DNA of 64,000 nucleotides, from contig CALNVZ010003426.1 in assembly GCA_940671915.1 (NCBI GenBank), positions 10,742,398 to 10,806,397 of the forward strand, read 5' to 3'. Source of the DNA: Paracentrotus lividus. Taxonomy: Eukaryota; Echinodermata; Echinoidea; Camarodonta; Echinidae. The position numbers were made by a program, and so were the translations under genes. Of the stretch, positions 51,501 to 61,280 are shown piece after piece (within the stretch, counting starts at the first letter, position 1; the number at the start of each line of letters is the position of its first letter). The notes under the pieces were generated by a model that was given only the letters and a program-made list of their open reading frames with translations, ran no database searches and had not been told where the DNA came from.

Positions 51501-53827
51501 GAGAAAAGGGGGAGAGAGAGATGGAATGATTATCAGAGTGATTATCAGACAAAGATAGAAAGAAATGAAGGGTGAAGGTTGAACAGATAAATGAGATGGA
51601 TAACTATACAAAGAGAGAGAGAGGGCTAAAGATAGAATGAGAGAGAGGGCTAAAGAGAGAATGAGAGAGAGCGCTGGTGTGAGAAACTCAAAGAGAGGAT
51701 GGGAGAGTGGAGACAAGGTGGGGGGGGGGTAAGGGCAAGAGGGAGAGAGGGAAAGGGGAAGGGAAAGGGGAGAGCAATTTAGGGAGAATTCATGTATATA
51801 AGGAAAGAGGGAGATAGATAATTACTGTGCATGTACATATGATTTTTGATACCATGAAGCGATCAAATGTGAAAAGGTTGTTTGTTCATTCTCCATTAGA
51901 AAAAAAAAAGAAGAGAGAATTGAAAAGGACTTAATAAACAAAGTATACATGGTAGATGTATAATAAATATTAGACAGATAGGCCCGAATTCACAAACGTG
52001 GTTTAGTTAGTCCATGGTCTAAATCAATTGTTTAAACCACGGATTTAGACCATGGTCTAAATTTTGGTATTCACAAACCACCTGATTTAGACCATGGACT
52101 AACTAAACCACGTTTGTGAATTCGGGCCATAGAGCCCGCCTTTAAAACAAGAGGGGGCATTTCATCAAAGGACTTGTCGGACATTTTGTCCGACAAATTT
52201 GCTCTCAGCCAATCAGAAGCAAGCATTTTAATAGCTTATAACAGTTTGTCGGATAAAATTTCTGACAAGTCCTTTGATGAAATGCCCCCCTGATGTAAGA
52301 GACATAAATTTACCTTAGCATCTATGATAGCTTGTCCAATCTTGTTGAGAAACTCTACTCCAGCTTTGAGACCAGTTTCATCCACCCATACAGTAATACC
52401 TGCCTTCTCCAGGGCATCTGATAATGAATCAAAAGAATAATGATACAGCTTTTAAAGAGCAAGTCATAGAATTTTAATTGATTTTTTGTACATTTTATTA
52501 AAAATTTGATGTGCATGGAGTTAACCTAAAATTCTTTCCATGATTGACAACTTTGACCAAAAAATGTCTTTTTCTTTTTCCTGGCTATATATTACCGAAT
52601 TTGAATTACATCATATTATATCTTTCATTAAAAAAAATTGGGAATTGAATCATAAATAGGATATTTATAATGGTACTTGAACTTTTCGATTAATTGCTTA
52701 GATTTGCAGGATCCCGGTATGGTCCAGCATAAATTTATAAAAGTTATATTTGAAAAATGGTAATATGAGACATGGGTTTTGATGTAATGTGAGGTATTGA
52801 AAGAAGGTGTCATTTGGAAATGATTTTGACGATTACAGGAAGAAATACATTGAACGGCAAAGCTCCACATCACAGCAGCTTCACAAACTAACCTCTCATA
52901 ATCCTCATTCTATCCCTGTCCTGATGGCTATAACTGATCATGATATCCTTGGGTTCCATGCTGAGTGATCGTTCAGTCTGTCTTTCACCTTGAACCTGAT
53001 CTGGAGACGATTCTTCTTGATCCCGAGCCTGAGACGATTCTTCTTGGACCTGTGTGGGTAGTGTTTCTTGAACCTGTGAGGATGGAGAATTGCTCTTTAA
53101 AATGGTTTATATCGACTTGGTCTAACAGCAGTTGGTCTAATTCTTGGTTTGTCATATATCACATGGGCTAAACCCATTTGGTCTACTAACAATTTGGTCT
53201 AATTTACCCTTGGTCAAATGCATACTTGGTCTCACTCTTAATTGGACTAATGTCCACTTCGTCTAATTGGCAATTTGTCTAATAGTGAATTGGTCTAATT
53301 GCATTTTGGTTTAATGCCAAAATGAATATTTGGTCTATTACCAGTTTGTTACTGAAAGTGAACAAATGGTGATAGACCAAGTAAACATTAGACGAAAAGG
53401 ACATAAGCTGAAATGGGAATTAGACAAAATGGTAAATATGCAAAGTGGTAATTAGACCAAAAGGAAATTAGATGAACTGGTTGTAGACGAAATGGAATTA
53501 GACCATGTGGCATGAGACCAAATGGACATTACTCAAAGTGGGTTTAGACCAAGTGGAATTTACCTTAGAAATCACTTCTTGAGAATCGTTCGAAGGCACT
53601 TCGTGATTCTCCTTCCCAGGGCTTGGTGACCGATTATCCTCAACTTGCTCAGTCTGCTTCGGTGTCAAAGGTCTACTGCTCCCTACCTGATCCTCACTGG
53701 CATTTCTCGTTGCGTCGCTCTTTATCTGATTCTCACTGCCTTGTCCATTAAGTGTGTTGCTTGTAGGGGTATTGGGCCTGCTCTTGTGTTTGCGTTTGCG
53801 TTTGTGAACGCTACTACTAGCTCCCAT
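42458..53827 (-). CDS. TIR-HEAT protein, 10 coding exons, 541 aa (predicted N-myristoylated)
   Basis: Exons in transcript order: 53827-53564, 53073-52893, 52417-52314, 50942-50797, 48311-48190, 47310-47151, 45974-45838, 45200-45069, 43250-43010, 42596-42458. All introns are GT-AG, phases agree, and the coding total is 1626 bp. The ATG at 53827 has an in-frame TAA 9 nt upstream. Residues 2-6 (GASSS) fit N-myristoylation and are followed by basic KRKRKHK at 9-15. Residues 16-128 are polar and low in complexity. The TIR domain spans about 131-270: strand A DIMISYSHQD (131-140), strand B GITVWVDE, BB-loop ETGLKAG, then Y198-C-K-D-E202, matching the WxxxE-type catalytic glutamate of NADase TIRs, and a box-3-like WFDFS (241-245). 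Residues about 285-400 are helical and unassigned. About 404-535 holds four HEAT/PBS-lyase-like repeats with the recurring D-x-x-VR-xx-A pattern. Inference: cytosolic, membrane-anchored TIR signalling or NAD-cleaving protein with a HEAT regulatory scaffold. I do not recognise a named orthologue. Confidence 0.92.
43010..43250 (-). CDS. TIR-HEAT gene, coding exon 9 (HEAT repeats)
   Basis: Acceptor TCTATTTTAG, donor CTATG/GTAAGC, phase 1 in and phase 2 out. It encodes two clear HEAT units with D-x-NVRAVAALSLARV and D-R-LVRQSCCLALGHL helices, each followed by a Leu-rich partner helix (VIRRLLRLLKD; AVPSLVQLW). Confidence 0.95.
43589..44649. mobile_element. TA-flanked foldback about 1.06 kb in intron 8 of the TIR-HEAT gene
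   Basis: CAGTGTGTTCCTAAAAAAAG at the left and its complement at the right, both flanked by TA. The arms are nearly perfect over about 300 bp. The centre (43935-44310) contains GACGTC-rich blocks resembling the GAGACGTCTC foldbacks. No transposase is visible. Confidence 0.82.
44680..44925 (-). pseudogene. LINE ORF2 C-terminal fragment with cysteine motif, in intron 8 of the TIR-HEAT gene
   Basis: It reads LRAGVGRCKVLMAKWGIDTE, then VCECGEEETMSHLLQCP. The W-G...C-x-C-G-x(4)-T-x-x-H-L-L-x-C-P pattern is the conserved cysteine/histidine-rich end of many LINE ORF2 proteins. It is 5'-truncated and ends near YLMGRV before a TAG. It lies just outside the foldback at 43589-44649. Confidence 0.72.
45069..45200 (-). 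CDS. TIR-HEAT gene, coding exon 8 (linker and first HEAT repeat)
   Basis: Acceptor TTTCCTTCAG, donor TTGG/GTAAGG, phase 1 in and phase 1 out. It encodes FCTIDDERLDFWDRVKEQAL and the first HEAT helix, MDSTVRIDAIQNL. Confidence 0.9.
45838..45974 (-). CDS. TIR-HEAT gene, coding exon 7 (acidic helical region)
   Basis: Acceptor CCTTCACAG, donor GAAT/GTAAGT, phase 2 in and phase 1 out. It encodes FMAAFKNDCSEELSKIGVTL and a following acidic helix rich in Glu and Asp. I see no known motif; an alpha-helical death- or EF-hand-like fold is possible but not shown. Confidence 0.9.
46155..47105 (+). repeat. CAT/CAC compound microsatellite, about 950 bp, intron 6 of the TIR-HEAT gene
   Basis: Irregular ATC and ACC triplets on the + strand throughout, including a repeated CATCACTACCACCACC block. 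The long Asp-, His- or Ser-rich open frames across it are artefacts of triplet composition. Confidence 0.95.
47151..47310 (-). CDS. TIR-HEAT gene, coding exon 6 (linker and start of helical region)
   Basis: Acceptor CTGTTCAG, donor AAGA/GTAAGA, phase 1 in and phase 2 out, 160 bp. It encodes a basic linker (KKHGGLMRRETRTRL) and the start of the unassigned helical region (MKDFWAVHFKDKETVSVEE). It lies between two mutually complementary microsatellite arrays (see findings). Confidence 0.9.
47625..48135 (+). repeat. GAT/GGT minisatellite, about 510 bp, intron 5 of the TIR-HEAT gene
   Basis: Triplets GAT and GGT on the + strand. From about 47945 the unit GGTGATGGTGATGGTGATAG, plus TGAT, repeats about six times. 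It is the reverse complement in kind of the array at 46155-47105. Confidence 0.95.
48190..48311 (-). CDS. TIR-HEAT gene, coding exon 5 (TIR C-terminal part)
   Basis: Acceptor TTTCGGTAG, donor CAGA/GTAAGT, phase 2 in and phase 1 out. It encodes RLQLAPIRWFDFS (box-3-like) and an Asp/Glu- then Lys-rich helix, FDKLATVIKQKLKEIKDEQ, closing the TIR fold. Confidence 0.92.
48388..48747. mobile_element. Harbinger-like MITE with TAA duplication in intron 4 of the TIR-HEAT gene
   Basis: AGCCCAGCGCACACATTGCG at the left, GTGTGCGCTGGGCT at the right, TAA on both flanks. 360 bp, rich in TGCAATCGCAT motifs on both arms. It lies 77 bp from exon 5. Confidence 0.8.
49429..50245. mobile_element. GGTCTAA foldback interrupted by a hAT-like element, intron 4 of the TIR-HEAT gene
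   Basis: The left half carries repeated GGTCTAAT motifs and the right half the complement (TTAGACCAAATGG). It is split by the insertion at 49527-49905. A relative is at 53105-53560. Confidence 0.65.
49527..49905. mobile_element. hAT-like non-autonomous insertion with GGGCAACC blocks
   Basis: The termini CAACGCTCAACATTAGCAT and the complement of CAATGCTCAACACTAACAT are flanked by a 7-8 bp duplication, GCTAAAC(C). The interior has repeated GGGCAACCAGATT blocks. No transposase. Confidence 0.65.
50797..50942 (-). CDS. TIR-HEAT gene, coding exon 4 (TIR catalytic-helix region)
   Basis: Acceptor ATCTCTCAG, donor GGCAT/GTAAGT, phase 0 in and phase 2 out. It encodes LFLSLLSTKSATSKYCKDEL, where E202 is the candidate catalytic glutamate, then strand D (KPIYPCMIQP). 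Its acceptor directly abuts the large GA/CT minisatellite in intron 3. Confidence 0.92.
50950..51530 (+). repeat. GA-rich minisatellite, four units of about 140 bp, intron 3 of the TIR-HEAT gene
   Basis: Units start near 50962, 51104, 51241 and 51381. Each has GATCAATGAA then GGGATAGAGATATGTTTACT and AAGATGGGC followed by a GA run. GA-rich sequence continues to about 51770. On the transcript strand the array is polypyrimidine and directly precedes exon 4. Confidence 0.9.
51981..52128. mobile_element. GGCCCGAATTCACAAACGTG MITE with ATA duplication
   Basis: 148 bp with long inverted arms (GGTTTAGTTAGTCCATGG and complement) and ATA on each flank, in intron 3 of the TIR-HEAT gene. Confidence 0.85.
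52153..52289. mobile_element. GGGGGCATTTCATCAAAGGA MITE
   Basis: Inverted arms GGGGGCATTTCATCAAAGGA and complement, followed inward by CTTGTCGGAC, around a centre of about 60 bp. It ends 24 bp from the donor of TIR-HEAT exon 3. Confidence 0.8.
52314..52417 (-). CDS. TIR-HEAT gene, coding exon 3 (TIR strand B and BB-loop)
   Basis: Acceptor TTATCAG, donor AAG/GTAAAT, phase 1 in and phase 0 out. It encodes DALEKAGITVWVDE, the BB-loop ETGLKAG and the following amphipathic helix FLNKIGQAIIDAK. There is no TLR-type RDxxPG box 2, so it is closer to the TIR_2-like or NADase side of the superfamily than to TLR adaptors. Confidence 0.92.
52893..53073 (-). CDS. TIR-HEAT gene, coding exon 2 (linker and TIR strand A)
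   Basis: The acceptor is a pyrimidine-rich tract ending CTCACAG and the donor is AGAG/GTTAGT, phase 0 in and phase 1 out. It encodes an imperfect repeated linker (VQEESSQARDQEESSPDQVQ) and then the first TIR strand, DIMISYSHQDRDRMRIMR. Confidence 0.9.
53105..53560. mobile_element. GGTCTAA foldback filling intron 1 of the TIR-HEAT gene
   Basis: GACTTGGTCTAACAGCAGTT on the left; TTAGACCAAGTGGAATT on the right ends 4 bp before exon 1. Intron 1 is 490 bp and nearly all of it is this element. Confidence 0.65.
53564..53827 (-). CDS. TIR-HEAT gene, coding exon 1 (residues 1-88)
   Basis: Starts at the ATG at 53827 and ends in phase 0 at ATTTCTAAG before the donor GTAAAT. It encodes the MGASSS myristoylation signal, the basic KRKRKHK cluster and a Ser/Pro/Gln/Glu-rich disordered stretch with SP/TP sites (PLTPK, RSPSPGK) that look phosphorylatable. 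A TAA in frame upstream excludes a longer N-terminus within this exon. Confidence 0.88.
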
Positions 53828-55673
53828 AGTCGATTAAATCATCAAGAGGTTAAGTTTGAATGTGTGCTCGGTAAATATTGGATGAAGTGGGGTTGTGTGG
53901 AGTTAACATGCACAAGGGTAAATGCAGAGACGACCAATCAGCATGCAGGATGCAGGGTTGAAGGTCGGGTATAGACGGCAGTCAATCAACTTTGCTGTTC
54001 TGCACAAACTAGTGAAATGAATGAAACACAAAATGATGATAGAGAACAAAGAAAAATGAAAGCAATAGATACCACAGTACACCCAAATTACAAAAATGTT
54101 AAATTTTGAAATGTTTATTACCGGTAGCCTTTTTCTAGACATTAACCAATTTTCAATGAAGGTTTTGTTTCAGAAAACTGGATCGATTATTCTTGTTTTA
54201 TCCTGCAGAACAAAATTTTAGCATTGTCCTGTATGACAAGTTCCAAATTTCCATGCTTCTAATCCTGCCAAACAGAAAATTGCTCAAGTATGGCTATAGT
54301 ATTGACTTTATAATGAATCCCTTCTGAATTCAGGGCTCTATTATCATACAAGTACTTTTATATTTTCATACTTTCATGTGTACACAGACCCTGTTGTTAT
54401 CTGAAATTTGGGAGGTCCAGTTAAACATGACGATTTGTGTAAAACCCTGCCTGCTGTAGAAATTAAGTTACCAAAATAATGTTCAAATTTGTTATCAATT
54501 TATTTAGGTAGTGAAGATTGTCAAAGTGTTTTTCCTATGATACGGGATCCCCTACGGAGGTGAACCCGGGGCAGTATTCTAAACACGCAAATATAAGAGG
54601 TCTATTTTAATTAGCAAATCATTATTCTGAAAATTTAACAGAGTCAAAAGGTTTCATTTCTGTCATGACGACCAGAACTGTTGGGAAGGAAATCATGCAC
54701 AGACGCGAGCTTGAAGCTGTACATATTTTACATGCTAAGTCAATTATTCAATGTTTGGTATGCTGAAAATAGTCTTCTATTCTGTTGGAAAGATGAGAAA
54801 ACTGCTCTCAAGGTCTCATCAGAATCTCTGTCACATAATGCTCCGCATCTTAAATGTCGATTCCCACATATCCCTTAATTCCAACCATATTAATCCTAGA
54901 TCCTTTAATACCTAAATCATCTTAATCCTTTAATTCCCACTACTTTTTTTTTTTTTTTACCAGAGCATTATGTGACTACAATGCTCATTTTCAAATCATT
55001 TTTAATGTCTTTATTTAGCAGTATAGTGATTCTATATATCTAAAAATTTAGGCAAATATTCATTGAATTTCATCTGAAGCACCAAATACCTGGTCAATAT
55101 TTTTGCAGTACTTTAGGGTAAAAGCAAGTATGTCATGTACAGTCAAATTACCATTGCTATTAATCTGTGGTATGACAATAAGCCAGATCACGCCAGTGAA
55201 ACTTTGTCAGAGCTACACCGCGTATAACAATGAAATTATGGTCATGAGATTGACTGTCCAAAAGTGATTTGGAAAGGTTGACAACAATTCACCTATGCAT
55301 TATTGTGTGTTGTATTCTAAAGAGTCACATGCACTAGAAACAGAAATGCATGAAGGCCTATGGGACAACTCAAATTGTTAGGCCCAAAAATTTCAGCTGC
55401 TTCGGGGATAAATATATATATCACGTCCATTAGGGAAATTGAAGAGCAATCCTTTACAATTAACCTTTTTACTACTTATATTCTTCCTAAATATAATTAA
55501 AATATTGGAAAGATCACATAAATTTATTTATCTCTCCTACTAAACTACCGGTAATTATCTTTAAAGTCTGACATGTATTTCATTTTAAAAGCAACTTTGA
55601 TTGGATATCATACATGAAAAAGAGAATGTGCATGACCAATAGATTTCTACAACCGAATTTTTCAAAATACACA

Positions 55674-55678
55674 TGATA

Positions 55679-55724
<46 letters not shown>
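55674..55724 (+). repeat. (GAT)n microsatellite
   Basis: About 16 GAT units. A shorter (ATC)n run is at 15190-15215. Confidence 0.95.
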
Positions 55725-55725
<1 letters not shown>

Positions 55726-55867
55726 CCACACCATATGTAACATGTATGTTACATACTGATTTTAGAGTCCTGTATTCGTCTATATATAGTTAATCGCAGA
55801 GTTTATTGAAAACTTGTGACAGTTTTCTGAATACTACTACCAAATGTAAGATGTTAAGTATACCCAG

Positions 55868-56095
55868 TTATTGGGTGTCCGGACAGGTCGGGTGTCCGGA
55901 CATTCTATTTTTATTGGCCATTTGAATAGCCGGGTAACAAGCAATGTTTTTATAGGTTTTTAGCACAAAATGGTAGAAAATATTGTGGAGAACAAAATTG
56001 ATGACGATAAGCATTATTTCACTTTTTTGGGGGCTTAATCTGAAGGCAAAAAAAAATTGCTTAAATTTTGTTAAGTGTCCGGACACCCAACCCCC
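55868..56095. mobile_element. TTGGGTGTCCGGACA foldback MITE
   Basis: The left end has TTGGGTGTCCGGACA followed by a second GGGTGTCCGGACA. The right end is TGTCCGGACACCCAA. The interior of about 190 bp is AT-rich. Confidence 0.7.
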
Positions 56096-57111
56096 CATCC
56101 TACAATCACTTAAAGACTAAAAATTAGACGGAAACATAACATGTTTTTAAAAGTTAGTAAGTCACCCATGGATGTTTACCTGACAATAATGATAGAAACC
56201 CAGCACCAACCAAATTCACAAATCTAATTCATTGCAAAATTTTATGCAGTTGAATTATGTAAACATGTACAATAGAATTAGTCATGTACTTATTGGAAAG
56301 CTTCAAGACTAAATTTCAAAGTTCACTTTTTGAGACGCAAATATTTTACCAGAAGTTTTTTTTTAACTGTTACCTTTATGTGTACATGTAGGTATTTGGT
56401 TATGGTTAAACATGCCAACAATCATCACATCACATCACATCACATCAGGTACGGAAATGAAGGATTTCTCCTGTAGTTTTTCCGGTCAATGTCGAAGTTT
56501 GTAGATAAAAACTAAACGGCTTAAACTTGATATGAAACTGTAATTGGAAAAATAAGTACATAGTACACTGTACTTTAAGTCAATATTAGCTGAAAACAAA
56601 GAATGTGGAAATCTCAACTAGAACTAGACACAAACCAGATCTCTGACAAAATGCTTGTGAAAATTTAGTACACTATGTTACTGATGCAAAGAGTCCATCA
56701 AATAATTGACATCACATACCGGTACATGTACAGCTACATGTCATTGGCGAATGCACATTATAATGTTAAAGGATTGACTTGGAAGCTGTTTTAGTGTTAC
56801 TTTCTACAATTTTAATCTTTCAAAATATTATTCTTAATATTAGTCTTAGGTTTTCACTTTCATTAAGTAGCAAAATACATAGATCTAAGGCCATTTTTTA
56901 GTATGTGTATGGACACGTACATACATGTAACAATTCATGCTAGATTGTATGAGTCTTCAATTATTAATACTGGGTAGGTTACTAAATTTGTATGTAAATA
57001 TGTATGTGGACCACCTACTCTCAATTTCTTTTCTTTGTTGTGAAAACCCATAGGACTTTATGGCGAATCCCATTCCTTTTAAGTAACTTGTTACTGTTAA
57101 TAATAATAGAC

Positions 57112-57207
57112 CCTAATTGATGTAGATCTCTAACGTTAGCATGTCTAACGTTAGGCTTAGCCTAGTCTAAATTAGACTAGGCTAAGAAGGCTATCTACAT
57201 CAATTAA
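57112..57207. repeat. Compound palindrome
   Basis: The outer arms CTAATTGATGTAGAT and ATCTACATCAATTAAG enclose TAACGTTAG repeats and a perfect palindrome around CCTAGTCTAAATTAGACTAG. Confidence 0.8.
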
Positions 57208-57507
57208 GGTACTTAAAAAGATTGAACAAACAGATGAGCAAATCAGAGAGGAATCATAATTTTCTTAAAGACAATGTTACAACTTCAAAATCAATTCAAC
57301 ATCAATAAATTTTAATATCAGATTTAAGAACACAAAATGCTATGTATGGGACTAACCTTGCTCTTTTTTACCTCTTTTTGTATTTTAAACTCTTCGGCCC
57401 GATGTCTTAAGTTGAGTGTATGTTGGTTTATCAAAAAGAAGACATTAGATATATGAGATAGTAATGCTAAATACAATTTGGATGGTCTACTACAGTAATT
57501 TACTTAC

Positions 57508-57600
57508 TTTCTCTGACTCTGCCAGTCGTTTCGATATCTCGCCGTAGTCGTAGTAGTAGGCTCTTCAAACTAAACTCTCTCTGCTCTAGCTAGATTATCG
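57508..57600 (-). other. Candidate 5' UTR exon or transcription start region of the TIR-HEAT gene
   Basis: A strong minus-strand donor, GAGAAA/GTAAGT, lies at 57508/57507, preceded by a mixed-composition stretch (GACTGGCAGAGTCAGAG) unlike the AT-rich surroundings. The coding start is 3.7 kb downstream, so this would be a non-coding leader exon. The 5' end is arbitrary, and it could belong to another transcript. Confidence 0.35.
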
Positions 57601-60600
57601 CGAATCGCTGCGCTGTAATAATGTGATGCGATACCGGTACTATACTGTGTGCTACTCACTGATCTCTACCAAATACATGAATCAGTGGTGCTACTGCAGC
57701 TCCCTCGATATGTCTCTCTCTCCCTCTCTCTCTCTCTCTTTCTAACTCTCTCTAGCTCTATCTTTGTCTATGCTAGGCACGCTCACGAAAATTCTAATTT
57801 TTGGAGATAAGTTATGAAATTTACCTCAAAAGGTAGATAATTAGTTATGAAAAACAAATCCAAACGTCATTTCAGTCAGTATTTGATGATTTCCATGAAT
57901 TTATTTTTCCCCCTCGCCATTAATTGTGAATTGCAAAAGTCGGCCCGTTCGGTGATCGTCACTTAGCTGGTGCAGTGATGACTCACACATAGTGATGTGG
58001 GTGTACCCATCAGATCGCGTACGCGTTAGGGCATGGGGTAGTAACGGCGCGCTATCATGTTGTGCGTGCGATATTTGCGTTTGATCATTGGCTCTTGAGC
58101 GCGCGGGTTTCAGCGTACATGCTTATGCAAATTTAATCCTCAAAATGAATAATAATTATGTAAACATTGATCTAATTGACAACATAAACAGACATGCGAG
58201 CTGCATGTATGTGCATGCAGATATCATCATAAAAAAATAAAATTGAAGAAATTGAAAGCATGTTTCAAAGGTAAGTCAAATATTACTGTGAATTTGCACT
58301 CTGGAAGTACAATATTATCAACTTAAATAATAAATAATATTCCTTTAAAAAAATGCATTTTTTTTTTTAAAACACAATTTTTTTTTTTTCCATTTAAAAA
58401 ATATTTTCAACATTGTTACATTTCCAAATCCTATTCATGACATCAGACATGTTGAGGGCTTTATGTCACTTAATTGTTTCTGTAGATCTACTGCATGACC
58501 ATCTTGTCCCAATGTCAATGATTATATTTATTTAGTTGAAATTGCAGGTTTATACCCTACTGCCTTGCCCATGACATGATGATATGCTTGGCTTCAACAT
58601 TCATGAACAAAAAATATGGTAAGTGTGAATACTTCTAACTTACTCAGTACTTATTCTTAATTTTAAATAAACAAAGAATTGAAACATATAATGCTTACCT
58701 TAGAATTGATCTCAAAGACTTTTGTTATGGTGCATGCTGTTGCCTGTTCAACATTTTTAAAACTTGTATTTGAACACTAGACATGATACCGTTTTTTTCA
58801 ATTCTTAATTGTCAATTCCATTTGAGGAGGCTTTTAAACAAAGCGGAGATCAAGTGACAGTAAGTCGCAGATCACTTCTGACAAAGTCATGTAAAATAAT
58901 TCATCGGCTTCTTCATATTCCATTATTTTCAGGATGCAGTTTAATACATAATATATACTTTAAAGTAAATAAATATAACCAAAAAGAAATTATAGGGCCA
59001 CAAAAAAAATATGGACAGTGTTTGAATATCCCCAATCATTTGTACACATGGGACTAGGCGATTGTCCTAGCAGACGCTTCAGCTCGTCCACAAACCCGCA
59101 AACCAAGGCGCGGAACGCGGTAAGCTCAATATTCACTGTAAACACCCCGGTGGCAAACATCAACCGCTTTCAGTTCAGAGTAAGACTGCTGATATCGTGT
59201 TTAAAATCAAGCTTATGGTCTATCCTTACGCAACACGCGTTTATTAGCGTAGGGTTACACAAAATAATTAAAATATTTCATGAAATTTTGAATATCGGTC
59301 AATATAACGTACTACAGGTATTCAGCAAAATTTCGCGACTTTCACAACGTTCACTGCAACAATGATCGTTCTGTACTGTAAGTATATGTATTTCCAATGC
59401 CATTCAACGTAGATATCGCCAGCAAATTTTATTATGGCACAGGAGAGTTCATAGAACCCATAGTCAAACACCCATGAGTCATCTGCCCGTGAGTTCACGG
59501 TCGCAAAAGTTGTACAGCAATTGGCTTAAATAAATGCGCCCTCCTCTCGACGCGTGAGCTACCTATCTATGCGTCAATATTGATGCTTGGAAAACTTTTG
59601 ATAACGGAAATTCTCATGTTGACGTCATCTCAGCAAGCTCAAGCGATTTTGGAGACATAACATCGGAGAGTAGCCTGGAGAGGAGAAATCTTCTTCATCA
59701 TGTGCTACTATACATTAAGCGTTATACATCATTTTATTATATTATTTTTTTTAATTTTTTAGTAAAAGGGGCGTGTCCTCACCCGCTGTGCATGCTCTTC
59801 TTATCTGCCACTTTCATTTTTTTAATTTGATGTAAATAATCCCCCTCAGTCGCGTAAACAAAAAGAGCCCCCAAATAAGAAAAAAATGACGAATATGGCC
59901 TTCTTCGGGGGGCGACCAACTTTTTGAAGAAAAATCCCCGGGACGGATTGAGGAACGTCCAAGATATAGCCAGAGTCCCGCCGCCGGAAGGTGAAAGCGG
60001 TAAAAAACACATTCAAGTAATTAAAGCCGGAGCAAAATAAAGTCCATTGAGCCAGAAAAAACATATTCCACCTTTATGACGAACAGTGTAATATGACTTT
60101 TAAAAATTGTCCAAATGAGCCTGTGATATGGATAATAAAAAATTGCTATATATTAGTTTTAAGTTAATACATTCTAAATGACATTGATTTGTACTTGATT
60201 GATTTGTACAGTGTTCGTTAAAACAAAAATCGACTGTAAAAAAAATGGGCCCCCCCCCCCCCTCCCTAGAAATCCTAAATCCGCCGATAGCCTTGCGAAT
60301 CAAGGGCCGTGGAGCCGGGGCTGGGAGCTTCAGCAAACGTGTACAAAACCAAAAATGACAACAGACTTGAGATTTTAGCCTGTTCAGCCCCTCCACTTTC
60401 AAAAACGCTCCGCGCCCCTGAGTCTTACTTGACAACTTATTTTATGAAATATAGAGCCTACACAATATTATCAAGAATATACCAGATGAATCTTAAATTG
60501 AAAAATATTTATCAAGTGTAAACTGTGGAAAGAAAATAATGACTCAATATTCCCGGACTGAACCTGCACGTCCAACTGTCACCTGCATGGACTAGTATGA

Positions 60601-61245
60601 GTCAGAAAGGCCTCTACACTTTGTGAATTGCCAATGTTAATTATATTGTACATCTTTCCAAAATATTTCGGTTGAGTAACTTTCATGGTATCATTAATGC
60701 TTTGATTTATGCGGATAATATTCAGAGTTTGATGTGAAATGGGGCCGTGATTAGACTCGCTGCTCGTCACATTGTTGTATATTTTATTTTACTGTAAGGC
60801 AAACTTGTAATATTATTTTGCTCTTGCCTGAATCAATGTGCCTACCCTATTTTCAAGCTGATAAAAAAAAAATCAAATTTATTTCGTTACAGATATAAAC
60901 ATAAAAAAACAATACATATTATAATCATTGTAAATACAAATACAAACAATGGTTAGATAACACTATGAAACGCAATTTGACAATACAAATGAATAGAAAA
61001 CTAAAACTTGAAAATCAGAAAAAAGATTTAGATTGATTTTTTAAAAATGGTGAGCTTGCAAAAATAAAAAAAAAATAAATAGATAAATAGAAACAGAGCT
61101 TGTAATACACATGACCAAGTTATCAGTGGTCAACTTACCAACAGAAAAAACTCATTAAAGGGATACAATAGAAATAAGCAAAACGAAAATAAACCGAAAG
61201 TAAGAATATTCAGTAACAATAAAAAAAAAATAAGTGGCAGATGGC

Positions 61246-61280
<35 letters not shown>

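Larger units (their letters stand above)
53828..57507. other. Probable 5' intron of the TIR-HEAT gene
   Basis: No coding exon is recognised between the ATG exon and the candidate leader exon at 57508. It holds a foldback at 55868, a GAT tract at 55674 and an ACATC run near 56425. Confidence 0.4.

Noticed and set aside
50950-51530. CRISPR-like direct repeat array
   Set aside because: Units of about 140 bp are contiguous, low in complexity and without unique spacers; this is a eukaryotic minisatellite.
58809-59365. Two adjacent plus-strand open frames
   Set aside because: Different frames, no motifs, no clear splice pairs; AT-rich surroundings.
59779-60435. Minus-strand open frames with Gly/Pro/Arg-rich stretches
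   Set aside because: They cross poly-C and recurrent ATCCGCC-type repeat sequence; not protein-like.
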